Shown here: piece by piece, positions 17,718 through 26,223 of the stretch
Numbering within the stretch: position 1 is the first letter of the stretch
How the letters are laid out: every line of letters starts with the position of its first letter
DNA from: Rhodanobacter sp. B05
GTDB taxonomy: Bacteria; Pseudomonadota; Gammaproteobacteria; Xanthomonadales; Rhodanobacteraceae
DNA: 64,000 bases
Direction of reading: 5' to 3'
NCBI RefSeq assembly: GCF_002001085.1
Contig: NZ_MUNU01000017.1
Span: 62,001 to 126,000, forward strand
Notes under the pieces: model-generated
What the model was told of the DNA's origin: nothing
Databases searched by the model: none
Seen by the model: the letters and a program-made list of their open reading frames with translations, nothing else
Made by a program: the position numbers and the translations under genes

Positions 17718-18709
17718 AAAAGGCCGTCGCGTCCCGCTTGCTTTGCCGCAGCGGCCTGCGCCGCCTGTTGCATCGAACCGCGCGTTGGTCCGGCGTGCTG
17801 ACGCTCAACTACCACCGCATCGGTGATGCGCTCGATTCGAACTTCGACCGCGGCTTGTGGAGCGCCAGCGCAGATGCGTTTTCCGAACAGATCCGCTTCT
17901 GCAAGGCGCAGTTGGAAATCATCGATCCGGCCGATCTGCCACGCGTGCTCGCGGCGAAGCGCGGCCGCTACGCCATGATCACGTTTGACGACGGCTATCG
18001 CGACAACCATGCCACGGCGTTGCCCATCCTCAAGCGCGAGGGAGTCACCGCCACGTTCTTCGTCGCCACCGGTTTCATCGACGCGCCGAGGCTGCCATGG
18101 TGGGACGAGATCGCGTGGATGGTACGAACCAGCCGCCAGGATGGGCTTGAACTGCCATCGTGCTTCGATGCGCCGATCCGGTTTGATGAGCCACATCGGG
18201 AAGGGGCGGTACGCAGGCTGCTGCGCAAGTACAAGGAGATGCCGGCGGACGCCACGGCGGGTTACCTCGACGCGCTGGCGGCAGTCACCGGGACGGGGCG
18301 CTGCGGGGCCGGGGCGGGCGAGCGCCTGTGGATGACATGGGACATGTTGCGGGAAATGAAGGCGGCGGGCATGACCATCGGCGGGCACACCGTGACGCAT
18401 CCGGTGCTGTCCCGCATGTCGGCGCAGGATCAGCGCCACGAGGTCCTGGAGTGCGGACGTCGGCTTGCCTGCGAGCTGGGTGAGCCGATGCGGTATTTCA
18501 GTTACCCGGTGGGCAACGCGAATGCGTTCGACCAGACCACCCGCGAGTGCCTGCGCGAGGCGGGCGTGTCCTACGCTTTCAGCTATTACGGTGGCTATCG
18601 CCGGTTCGATGCCTGGGATGACTACGATGTCCCGAGAGTGGCAATCGAGACGGAACTGGATACGGACTGGTTCCGTTCCCTCGTGACCTTGCCACAACTG
18701 TTTGGGTGA
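17714..18709 (+). CDS. Polysaccharide deacetylase (NodB/CE4), second copy
   Basis: 331 residues from ATG 17714, which overlaps the acyltransferase stop as ATGA; an in-frame ATG at 17702 is possible but not better supported. Motifs: TLNYHRIG near the N-terminus, ITFDDGYRDN with Asp92/Asp93, VTATFFVATGFID, then GGHTVTHPVLSRMS supplying the two metal histidines, and FSYPVG. The TFDDGYR and FxYPxG variants are typical of EPS-locus deacetylases related to IcaB/PgaB-type enzymes rather than to chitin deacetylases. No signal peptide is apparent. It follows the acyltransferase and precedes a GT2 gene. Confidence 0.9.
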   Translation: MKKAVASRLLCRSGLRRLLHRTARWSGVLTLNYHRIGDALDSNFDRGLWSASADAFSEQIRFCKAQLEIIDPADLPRVLAAKRGRYAMITFDDGYRDNHATALPILKREGVTATFFVATGFIDAPRLPWWDEIAWMVRTSRQDGLELPSCFDAPIRFDEPHREGAVRRLLRKYKEMPADATAGYLDALAAVTGTGRCGAGAGERLWMTWDMLREMKAAGMTIGGHTVTHPVLSRMSAQDQRHEVLECGRRLACELGEPMRYFSYPVGNANAFDQTTRECLREAGVSYAFSYYGGYRRFDAWDDYDVPRVAIETELDTDWFRSLVTLPQLFG

Positions 18710-18780
18710 GATGGAGCGGCGATGGTGACGTATCCAGCGTGGCCGCTGCGCCCATCGCACGACAGGTCCGGAGGCCGGGC

Positions 18781-19548
18781 ATGAGCGGGGATCTGGTCAG
18801 CGTCATCATGCCCGTGTACAACGCCAGCGCCTGGCTGCACAGGGCCGTCGACTCGGTGCTTGGGCAGAGTCACCACAACGTCGAGCTCGTCGCGGTGGAT
18901 GATGGATCACGGGACGAGTCGCTGGCGATCCTGCAGGCTTTCGCACGCGCGGATGGGCGGGTCCGCGTGCATCGGCAAGCGGTAAACGGCGGCGTGGCCG
19001 CCGCGCGCAATGCGGGGCTGGCCGCCGCGCAGGGTGACTACATCGCGTTTCTCGATGCCGACGACTGGTGGCATCCGGACAAACTGGGGCGGCAACTGGC
19101 CAGCCTGCGCGCCAACGGGGCGCTGATCAGCTACGGGGACTATTGGCGGGTGGCGGAGGATGGTCGCGTGCTGAGCCGGGTCTCGCCGCCCGCGCAGCTG
19201 AGCTATCGCGACATGCTCGCCAGCAACTTCATCGGCAACCTGACTGGCATGTACGCCCGCGATCTGGGCGACGTGCCGTTTCGCCGGATCGGACACGAGG
19301 ACTACGCGTTCTGGCTGGAGCAGGTTCGTCGCGCTGGCAGGGCGGTGCGCGTGGATAGTCCCGAGCCGCTGGCCTGGTATCTGGTGCGCGAGTCGTCGCT
19401 GTCGGCCAACAAGTTTCGTGCGGCAAGCTGGCAGTGGGTGATCTACCGCGAGGTGGAAAAGCTGGGCCTCTGGCGGTCGTGTCTTTGCATGCTGCGGTAC
19501 GTGTGGCACGCGCTGGCCAAACGCAGGCGCTTCAGCAAGCCGGATTGA
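18781..19548 (+). CDS. GT2 family glycosyltransferase
   Basis: 255 residues with VSVIMPVYNASAWL, AVDDGSRDES, VAAARNAGLAAAQGDYIAFLDADDWW (D-x-D) and RRIGHEDYAFWLEQVR at the catalytic-base position. ATG 18781 is preceded by GGAGG at 18770-18774, which decides it over the in-frame GTG at 18706. It ends the second plus-strand EPS run and converges with the secreted lyase-like gene at 19624. No obvious terminator hairpin with a T-run was seen between them. Confidence 0.88.
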   Translation: MSGDLVSVIMPVYNASAWLHRAVDSVLGQSHHNVELVAVDDGSRDESLAILQAFARADGRVRVHRQAVNGGVAAARNAGLAAAQGDYIAFLDADDWWHPDKLGRQLASLRANGALISYGDYWRVAEDGRVLSRVSPPAQLSYRDMLASNFIGNLTGMYARDLGDVPFRRIGHEDYAFWLEQVRRAGRAVRVDSPEPLAWYLVRESSLSANKFRAASWQWVIYREVEKLGLWRSCLCMLRYVWHALAKRRRFSKPD

Positions 19549-19623
19549 CGGCGCCATGGCAACGCGAGGCGTGAGGTCAAGGTTGGCCACGGCGATGCAA
19601 GGGCGACTGGCAACTCGTTTCGC

Positions 19624-21465
19624 TCAGGGTTTCGCCTCACGCATGGCGCCAGCTGCGGCACCGCTACCTGCCGGCTGGCTCATCAGCCACTGCACGACCC
19701 CGGTACCCCGATTGTTCCAGTTGAAGCGTCGCAGCGTGCTGCTGCTCTTCGCGCACTCCGGGTTGTAGGACGATGCCAGGGCCTTCATGCGCCGATCCAG
19801 CGCGTGCTGGAAAGGCGCGTCGGTGCTGAAGTAGCGGGCGGCCGCCACCGGCAACGTCAACTCCACGTTGTGCGAATCGCTGTACCAGCCATCCGAGCTT
19901 TCTATGGCGACCAGCTGGGCCGTGCTCGCGTGCGCCGACGACCAGTACCAGCTGATCTGCCCGTCGGGGCCGCTGCAGGGATCGCGCCAGTCCTTGCCGA
20001 CCGTATGCATCGTCTTCGCATCGTCGATCCAGCCGTAACGCTCAAGGTAGCGGCCGAAGGCCGTGATCATTACGGGTATGCGCGAATCGCCGGTGGTCAG
20101 CCAGGCATGCCACAGCCCGTCGATGATGTTCTGGGTCATCCAGGGCGAGCTGCCAAGGACATCCGTGGCGGCGTCGTACGTGTTGCCTTCGTGCATGTCC
20201 CAGCTGTTGCGCCAGGAACCGTCGTTGCCAAGGCCGTCGGGATTGTGCTGCTGGTGCTGATACAGCCAGCCCAAGCGATCGTCAATCCGTTGCAGATACT
20301 CCGGCTTGCCGGTGATCTCCCAGGCGCTGACGATCTGCAGCAGCCCCAGGCCGGTCTGCCGCTCGGTGAAGAAGCGCTGGGTGGCCCCGGTGTAAGGGCC
20401 GACCGGAATGGTCCAGCCGCCGGTATCCCAGGAGCCAACCATGCGCTGGATCAGCTCAGGATCGCTGTAGCTGTCATCGCCCATCAGGCCGAGCGCAAAA
20501 ATGGTCGGTTCGATATAGACGTACTTGGGATCGCATACATTGACTTCGCCCAGCTGGAAGCCGCCGCCGCACAGCGGCCACCCCGGCGCGCCGAAGCGCC
20601 GGATGTGAGTCATGTAGAAGCGGTAGCTCTCGACAGCCGCTGCGAGGTAGTCGGCGCGACCCGTGCGTACATACTGCTGGAACAGCGTGGTGGGTCGATC
20701 GAACAACCATGCCGAACCGTCGGTCACCGGCAGCTTCCTGGCCCAGGCGAACTGGGTTTCGAAGTAACGATCGTATGGCCCCGGCGGTGCGGCAGGCTGT
20801 TGTGGGCCGGCAATCATGGATGCCGACATCCATTGCGGCGTGAGCGTCGCCAGTACGCCAGGCACGCGCACGCCATCGGTACCAGCTACCAAACCGTCAG
20901 CGTAGGGCCAGCCTTGCGCGGACGGCGCTGGAACGAGATGGTTGCTGGGGGTGATGCTGAAGCGCAACAAGCCTTGCTTGCCCTCGAGGGCGACGTGGAA
21001 CTGCGCGCGTACCGCGCGGATGCCGCCATCGTTGAAATGCCACAGCAGGGTTGAGTCGATATGGGCCGGTATGGGCCTGCCCTCGGCATCCTCGATGCGA
21101 ACCTGCCGGGCATCGTGCAGCGCGCCGGGTGGGAAGGGGATTCCGACAGTCACTGCGACACGCTCGCCGACGGCGCCGTTGCGATGCAATTCGATGACCT
21201 GCCAATCGGGGTGGCTGTCGGCGGCGCTTGCGTCCGCGCGCGCCAATCGGGCGATCGGTGGCGACGCAGTCGCGTGGGACGTTGATCGCTGGTCCGACGA
21301 GCGTGGCGCCGAGGAGGAAGAGCCGACAGTGGCCGTTGGGGGGGCACCAGTCGCGTCACCGCCGTGCGTGGCCGTCGCTGGCGCCGCGATGACCAGCGCG
21401 GTCAGCGCCAGCGCGTTGCGTATCCGGCGCCCGATGCCGTGAGCCATGAGAGCCGTGTTCGTCAT
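19624..21465 (-). CDS. Secreted protein with RIFT-barrel and alpha/alpha-toroid-like regions, possible polysaccharide lyase
   Basis: 613 residues. An N-terminal signal (about residues 1-33, ALALTALVIAAPATATHGG) and a low-complexity Ser/Thr/Ala linker precede a beta region at about 85-170: VTVGIPFPPGALHDARQ and then a span with DAEGRPIPAHID. This resembles the PcRGLX/YetA N-terminal RIFT barrel of exo-rhamnogalacturonan-lyase-like proteins. The C-terminal 400 residues are helix-rich with aromatic repeats, consistent with an alpha/alpha toroid. It may cut or trim the exported polymer in the periplasm or outside; the catalytic function is not shown. The start overlaps the galE stop as ATGA (21462-21465). 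It is the last gene of the minus-strand operon. Confidence 0.7.
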   Translation of the reverse strand: MTNTALMAHGIGRRIRNALALTALVIAAPATATHGGDATGAPPTATVGSSSSAPRSSDQRSTSHATASPPIARLARADASAADSHPDWQVIELHRNGAVGERVAVTVGIPFPPGALHDARQVRIEDAEGRPIPAHIDSTLLWHFNDGGIRAVRAQFHVALEGKQGLLRFSITPSNHLVPAPSAQGWPYADGLVAGTDGVRVPGVLATLTPQWMSASMIAGPQQPAAPPGPYDRYFETQFAWARKLPVTDGSAWLFDRPTTLFQQYVRTGRADYLAAAVESYRFYMTHIRRFGAPGWPLCGGGFQLGEVNVCDPKYVYIEPTIFALGLMGDDSYSDPELIQRMVGSWDTGGWTIPVGPYTGATQRFFTERQTGLGLLQIVSAWEITGKPEYLQRIDDRLGWLYQHQQHNPDGLGNDGSWRNSWDMHEGNTYDAATDVLGSSPWMTQNIIDGLWHAWLTTGDSRIPVMITAFGRYLERYGWIDDAKTMHTVGKDWRDPCSGPDGQISWYWSSAHASTAQLVAIESSDGWYSDSHNVELTLPVAAARYFSTDAPFQHALDRRMKALASSYNPECAKSSSTLRRFNWNNRGTGVVQWLMSQPAGSGAAAGAMREAKP

Positions 21466-22454
21466 CTGGCGTGCTCCCGTGTTGCCAGCTGGCGCTCCCA
21501 CGCCAGCGCGGTGCGCACGATGAATTCCAGGTCGTCGTGGCGCGGGCTCCAGCCCAGGCGCTGGCGCAGGCGATCGGCGCGCGCGATCAGCATCGGCGGA
21601 TCGCCGGCGCGGCGTGGCTGTTCGGTAACGTTCAGGGTGCGACCGCTGATACGCTGCACGGCGTCGATCACCTCTCGCACGCTGTAACCGTGGCCGTAGC
21701 CGCAGTTGAGAGTGAGCGATTCGCCGTCGGCGCGCAGGTGGTCCAGCGCGCGCAGGTGCGCGGAGGCCAGATCCTCGACGTGGATGTAGTCACGGATACC
21801 GGTGCCGTCCGGAGTGTCGTAGTCGGTGCCGAAGATCGCCAGGCCAGGGCGCTTGCCGACCGCATGCTCGCAGGCGACCTTGAGCAGCAGGGTGGCGTTG
21901 GGCGTGGACTGGCCGATTCGCCCCTGCGGGTCGCAGCCGGCGACGTTGAAGTAGCGCAGGATCACGTACTGCATGGCACCGGCGGCACCCAGATCGCGCA
22001 GCATCATCTCGGACATCAGCTTGGAGCTGCCATACGGGTTGATCGGCTGCAGCGGCGTGTCCTCGTCGGCGATGCCGCTGGCGGGCGTGCCGTAGACCGC
22101 GGCGGTGGAAGAAAAGATGAAGCGGTGCACGCCGGCGTCGACGCAGCAAGCGAGCAGGTTGCGCGTGTTGCAAGTGTTGTTGCCGTAGTACTTCAAGGGG
22201 TCGCGCACCGACTCCGGTACCACCGTATGCGCGGCGAAGTGCATTACCGCATCCACCTTGTGCTCGCCGAGCACGCGCGAAACCAACGCTTGGTCGCCGA
22301 CGTTGCCGACCACCAGTTCGGCGCCGCGCACGGCGTCGGCGAAACCGCTGATCAGGTTGTCCAGCACCACCACCCGCTCGCCGCGCTCGCTCAGTTGCTG
22401 GACGACATGGCTGCCGATGTAGCCGGCGCCGCCGGTGACCAGGATCGTGTTCAT
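21462..22454 (-). CDS. galE: UDP-glucose 4-epimerase
   Basis: 330 residues, the normal GalE length. NAD loop VTGGAGYIGSHV at 6-17, HFAAHTVVPESV, SSTAAVYG, catalytic Tyr141 and Lys145 (PYGSSK), and VLRYFNVAG-like ILRYFNVAGCDP. It interconverts UDP-Glc/UDP-Gal (or the GlcNAc/GalNAc pair) to supply EPS precursors. Start and stop both form ATGA overlaps with neighbours, so it is co-translated within the operon. Confidence 0.93.
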   Translation of the reverse strand: MNTILVTGGAGYIGSHVVQQLSERGERVVVLDNLISGFADAVRGAELVVGNVGDQALVSRVLGEHKVDAVMHFAAHTVVPESVRDPLKYYGNNTCNTRNLLACCVDAGVHRFIFSSTAAVYGTPASGIADEDTPLQPINPYGSSKLMSEMMLRDLGAAGAMQYVILRYFNVAGCDPQGRIGQSTPNATLLLKVACEHAVGKRPGLAIFGTDYDTPDGTGIRDYIHVEDLASAHLRALDHLRADGESLTLNCGYGHGYSVREVIDAVQRISGRTLNVTEQPRRAGDPPMLIARADRLRQRLGWSPRHDDLEFIVRTALAWERQLATREHAR

Positions 22455-23284
22455 GCCGTGCTCCCGTCGGAGGTCGGAAAATTGCGTTGCAGCCAGCCTT
22501 CGACCTCCTGCAGGAGGCGTTGGCGATCGACCTGCAGGGCGTAGGTGTGGTCGGTGCCTTCAAACTGGCACGCGCTGATTTCAGGTCGGCTGGCCAAGCG
22601 ACCGAAGCATTCGCGGAACTGGCGCGGATGATTGAAATAGCGGGTGACCCCGCCGCTGTAGATGAAGTGCAGCCTGAGGCCGCGATCGAGCATGTCGGTC
22701 AGCTCGCGCCGCACTTGATCCCGCGGTGGAAAACTGACTGCAAACACGTCGTCGCCACGCTGGTTAGCGGCAGCTTGCAGCTTGCGGCTGATGAATCGGT
22801 GCCAGAGCGCCGCGCTATGCAGCCGCGGCAGATAGTGACGCAGGTGGAAGCCGAGCGTCCGGTACGCATAACCGTCGAGGAAGATCGCGCCGGCCACGCG
22901 GGGCTCGTCGACGGCCACAATATGGGCATTCTGCGCGCCGGAGCACAAGCCGAGCAGCACGAAGCGGGTGCAGCCGGCGTGACTTGCCAGCAAGCTCATG
23001 GCATCGGCGACGTCGGCGCGAATCTGCTGCGCCCGCGACTGCGATTCGTTGCTGGCTCCGCTATCGCCGAGTGTGGACAGATCGAAGCGCAGCGTCGGGT
23101 AGCCGCAGGCATTGAGGCGTCGGGTGATCTCCACGTGCAGCCGGAATGGTCCGACTCGGTACACCATGCCGGCGTTCAGCACGATGATGCCGACCGATCC
23201 GGTCGGCGCTGGTGCTGCCGGGAGTCCGGCCACACCGATCAGATGCTGTGCGCGCCCGAAGCGAAGCACCCGTTCTTTCGTCAT
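22451..23284 (-). CDS. Alpha/beta hydrolase-fold protein, exosortase-A-system hydrolase-1-like, Cys at the nucleophile elbow
   Basis: 277 residues with an alpha/beta-hydrolase fold: GIIVLNAGMVYRVGPFRLH, then LRFDLSTLGDSG, then the elbow LLGLCSGAQNA with Cys114 in the central position of G-x-Nuc-x-G, and LDGYA. A C-terminal GTDHTY would supply the His. It resembles the TIGR03100 group found with exosortase A/EPS loci, whose function is unknown. It overlaps hydrolase 2 upstream and galE downstream by ATGA. Esterase, thioesterase or acyltransferase activity are all possible; none is shown. Confidence 0.82.
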   Translation of the reverse strand: MTKERVLRFGRAQHLIGVAGLPAAPAPTGSVGIIVLNAGMVYRVGPFRLHVEITRRLNACGYPTLRFDLSTLGDSGASNESQSRAQQIRADVADAMSLLASHAGCTRFVLLGLCSGAQNAHIVAVDEPRVAGAIFLDGYAYRTLGFHLRHYLPRLHSAALWHRFISRKLQAAANQRGDDVFAVSFPPRDQVRRELTDMLDRGLRLHFIYSGGVTRYFNHPRQFRECFGRLASRPEISACQFEGTDHTYALQVDRQRLLQEVEGWLQRNFPTSDGSTA

Positions 23285-24057
23285 GCCGCCACCCGCAGGT
23301 AGTCGCCGACCGCACGGATCAGGTCGGGCGAGAGGATGGCGTGCTCCAGCCGATCCAGCTCATCCCAACTCGCCGCTGTTGGCAGCTCGGTGACGTTGAC
23401 CGCGTCGCCAAGCAGCAGGTTCCAGTCATGCGCGGCGGTCGGTGGCAGCGAGTCGAATACGCGAACCGGCATCGGCAGCGGTTCGGCGCGCCAGGTGTCG
23501 AGCTGCCGACGCAGGCCTGCGCCGACGGGGAAACCCAGCCATTGCCCGGCGGCATCCTCGTACGTGCGGGGCTCGCCGAAACGCATCGGATCGGCCCGGA
23601 GGGCGTCCTGCAGGGCGTCGAGTGCGACCACGTACTGGCTGCCATCCAGTACCGGATCCCACAACAGCAATTCGGACAGGCGGGCGGCGGTGGCGGCGTT
23701 GAGCGCGATGCTGCCCCCGAGGCGCGCGCCAAAACCGATCAGCCGTGTGCACCCCGAGCGAGCGCGCAACTCGCCGGCCGCGGTCACCATATCGGTACGA
23801 CAGCGCGCCCAGTCGAGCTCGGCGCTGTCGCCGGCCGAATCACCCGAGCCGTAATAGTCGAAGCGCAGCACGGCGATACCTTGCTGTGCCAGCGCGTCGG
23901 CCAACTGCCGATAGACGCGATGGCTGCGGATCATGTCCTGGCCCAGCGGCGGGCACATCAGCACGGCGGATCGGGCGGATCCGGAGGTCGCATGGTAGAG
24001 GCCGAACAAATCCCCGCCGGTACCGAATTGGCACGGTTGTGCTGGTTCGAGCCGCAC
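23281..24057 (-). CDS. Alpha/beta hydrolase-fold protein, exosortase-A-system hydrolase-2-like, no serine at the elbow
   Basis: 258 residues from a GTG at 24057, chosen because GGAGG, formed by the last codons of the upstream gene, lies 5 nt ahead; a GTG at 24063 is also in frame. The fold is shown by VLMCPPLGQDMIRSHRVYRQLA, LRFDYYGSGDSAGD and the elbow region LIGFGARLGGSIAL, where the central residue is Arg112 instead of Ser. This matches the TIGR03101-type group (EPS/exosortase-A-associated hydrolase 2), which also tends to have R-L-G at this site. Probably not a classical serine hydrolase. Co-translated with hydrolase 1. Confidence 0.8.
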   Translation of the reverse strand: MRLEPAQPCQFGTGGDLFGLYHATSGSARSAVLMCPPLGQDMIRSHRVYRQLADALAQQGIAVLRFDYYGSGDSAGDSAELDWARCRTDMVTAAGELRARSGCTRLIGFGARLGGSIALNAATAARLSELLLWDPVLDGSQYVVALDALQDALRADPMRFGEPRTYEDAAGQWLGFPVGAGLRRQLDTWRAEPLPMPVRVFDSLPPTAAHDWNLLLGDAVNVTELPTAASWDELDRLEHAILSPDLIRAVGDYLRVAA

Positions 24058-24059
24058 CG

Positions 24060-25376
24060 TCACCTCCGATAAGCCACGCCGAGGTAGATCTCGTTGGCGT
24101 GGTAGGAGGCATCCGCCGCGTTGCTGCTGCGCAGGCTCCGGGTCAGCGCAACGTTCCAGCTCCAGTGCGTGGTTCGCTTGTCGGTCAGGACGATGCCGAA
24201 GTTGGTGGTGCGATCGGTTCGCTGCAGCAAATCGTAGTGCAGCGACTCGGTATTCACGAAGGCTGACAAGGTGGTGCGCGGGCTCAGACGGTAGTCGAGG
24301 CCGGCACTGCCGCTGCGACCACGTTGACTGTCCGTGGGGTCGTTGACGTAGTCGAAGTTGCGGTAAAGCGGTGCCACCCGCAGCTTCCATCGTGCGCCGA
24401 CGTAGGTGTACACCAGCTCGAATCGTCGTTCGATGTAGACCTGCGAGCCGATGACGGTAGTGCCGGTACTCACGTTCGACGATGACGGCGCGACTGGCGG
24501 GAGTGTGCCCGGATTCTGGCCAAGCTGGGTGATAAGATCTTCGGCGGCATCCCCGTACTGATGCGCTGCCCCGAATGCCAGGCTGCTGTTCGGGGTCATC
24601 TGCCAGGTCAGGTTCAATCGAGCCAGCGGGGTATTGGTGCTCGCGGCGCCGCCAAAGGAGAGCCGGGACCAGCCCAGCGAAGCGTCGATATCGAGCTGGC
24701 GGAGGTGGTTGACGAAACTGGCGAACAGCCGGGTGCGATTGTAGGCGGGGCCAGCATCGCTGTGATCGAAGGTGACCCGCTCGGTTTCGGCATTGGCCGA
24801 CAGCAGCTCGGTGGGGCTGAGATCCTTGAGCAGGCGCAGTGCGAATGTACCCCGAGAGGAGTTGAAGTCGCGGGTCTTGGAGGCGGTGCTGTTGGTATAA
24901 TTGAGGTCGGCCTGGCCGCGCAGCGTCCCATTCAGGCGAAAGCGCAGCGTCGGCCCCAGCGTCAGCACGTTGGTCTGCTGCTGGTTGCCCGGTGCGTTGC
25001 TTGATAACGTCGACAACGGCTGCACGCTGGCCACGTCCAGGATGGTGAAGTCGAGGCGTTGCGGCAGCACGGTCCAGTTGGCCTGGCCGGCGAGCTGGGC
25101 CAGTTTCTGGTTGTCGAAGGCATTGCCCAGGTAGTCGCGATACTCCAGGTTGCCGACTACGTTGGTCTGGAAGGTCGAACCCTCCTGCTGGTAGCTGAAA
25201 TCGAACCCGGGTATCAGCATGTTCTGGCTGATCGGGTCAGTTGTCGTGAGGCCGATGTTGTCGCTGTGGCCGACACCGACGCGCCAGCCGTAGTCGAACT
25301 GCGCCGCCGCCGCGCCGGTCGAGGCAAGAGCGAGCATCGATCCCACTACGCAATTGCGGGTGCTGCGTGTCGACAT
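24060..25376 (-). CDS. TIGR03016-like outer-membrane beta-barrel of the EPS/exosortase system
   Basis: 438 residues with a signal peptide (residues 1-25, ending AAAAQ), then FDYGWRVGVGHSDNIGL, the start of a repeated amphipathic beta-strand pattern running to the C-terminal VAYRR. Conserved pieces such as NVVGNLEYRDYLGN and TTLSAFVNTESL fit the PEP-CTERM-system-associated barrel family, which sits in XrtA-type EPS loci and probably acts in export or secretion across the outer membrane. The last residue is Arg rather than the common Phe/Tyr. The last codons provide the ribosome site of the hydrolase-2 gene. Confidence 0.82.
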   Translation of the reverse strand: MSTRSTRNCVVGSMLALASTGAAAAQFDYGWRVGVGHSDNIGLTTTDPISQNMLIPGFDFSYQQEGSTFQTNVVGNLEYRDYLGNAFDNQKLAQLAGQANWTVLPQRLDFTILDVASVQPLSTLSSNAPGNQQQTNVLTLGPTLRFRLNGTLRGQADLNYTNSTASKTRDFNSSRGTFALRLLKDLSPTELLSANAETERVTFDHSDAGPAYNRTRLFASFVNHLRQLDIDASLGWSRLSFGGAASTNTPLARLNLTWQMTPNSSLAFGAAHQYGDAAEDLITQLGQNPGTLPPVAPSSSNVSTGTTVIGSQVYIERRFELVYTYVGARWKLRVAPLYRNFDYVNDPTDSQRGRSGSAGLDYRLSPRTTLSAFVNTESLHYDLLQRTDRTTNFGIVLTDKRTTHWSWNVALTRSLRSSNAADASYHANEIYLGVAYRR

Positions 25377-25431
25377 GTGTGCGTCCTCCCCTTTACGGCT
25401 TGTCCACGATCGTCAAGCTCAGCGCGTTGCA

Positions 25432-26223
25432 TCAAGGCGCGTGATTGAACACCACCCCGGCGACCTTGCCGGCGTCGAAATTGGCAACTGCCTGGCTGAT
25501 CGCCGCCGGGGTGTCGCGGCCGTAGCCGGCCACCACAACCACCTGGTCGGCCAGCTCGGACAGGATGCGCGCGTCGGGCGAGCCCTTGATGGCGGGGCCG
25601 TCCAGGAACAGGTAGCGATCGGGGTAGCGGCAGCGCAGCGAGTCGATCACCGCGCGCATGCGGAACGATGAGAAATATTCGCCGCTGTTCTCGCGTGTCG
25701 AGCCAGCCGGAATCAGCCGCAGGCGAGGGATTCCGGTGCCGTAAATGATGGACTTGATGCCGATCGAGGGCTGTTCGAGGAAGTTGATCAGGCCATCGGT
25801 GCCGCGAGCCACGCCGAGCGCCTCATGCTGTGCCGGGTAGCGCAGGTTGCAATCGATCAGCAGACTGGTCTTGGCTTCGTCGAAGGCGAACGCAATGGCC
25901 AGGTTGCGTGCCACGAAGCTGCCGCCCGACTTCGGGCTGACCGGCACCACCATGGTCACGAAGTTGCGTTCGCCCGCCAGCCACAACAAGCGCGTGCGGA
26001 TCTCGCGGAACGCGTCTGACTGCGTGCGTACCGACTCCTCGCGATGGATCAATCGGCGCTCTTCCAACTGGCTGGGAGCCAGGGCACCGGTTTCCGACAT
26101 CAGCGCGATCGAGTGGCCAGGCGCCGATTTCAGCTCGTCACCCGCTGGCGCAGCGCGCCCGTGGGGTCCCGGCTCGCGCGGGTTCAGATTGACCACGGAC
26201 TTGTCTTCGTCCATCCCGTTCAT
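25432..26223 (-). CDS. CpsD/EpsG-like chain-length ATPase with degenerate Walker A
   Basis: 263 residues related to bacterial BY-kinase domains (TIGR03018 type). The N-terminal 60 residues are a linker; residues 68-90 (SDAFREIRTRLLWLAG) match the R-E-x-R-T-R interface motif. The P-loop site reads VSPKSGGSF (95-103) instead of G-E-G-K-S/T-T: the lysine is at 98, two residues before the glycines. Walker A' is LLIDCNLRYP (Asp124) and Walker B is YLFLDGP (Asp208). There is no C-terminal tyrosine cluster; the protein ends VVFNHAP. Kinase activity is therefore doubtful. ATGA overlap with the Wzz-like gene indicates it still pairs with that membrane partner. Confidence 0.82.
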   Translation of the reverse strand: MNGMDEDKSVVNLNPREPGPHGRAAPAGDELKSAPGHSIALMSETGALAPSQLEERRLIHREESVRTQSDAFREIRTRLLWLAGERNFVTMVVPVSPKSGGSFVARNLAIAFAFDEAKTSLLIDCNLRYPAQHEALGVARGTDGLINFLEQPSIGIKSIIYGTGIPRLRLIPAGSTRENSGEYFSSFRMRAVIDSLRCRYPDRYLFLDGPAIKGSPDARILSELADQVVVVAGYGRDTPAAISQAVANFDAGKVAGVVFNHAP

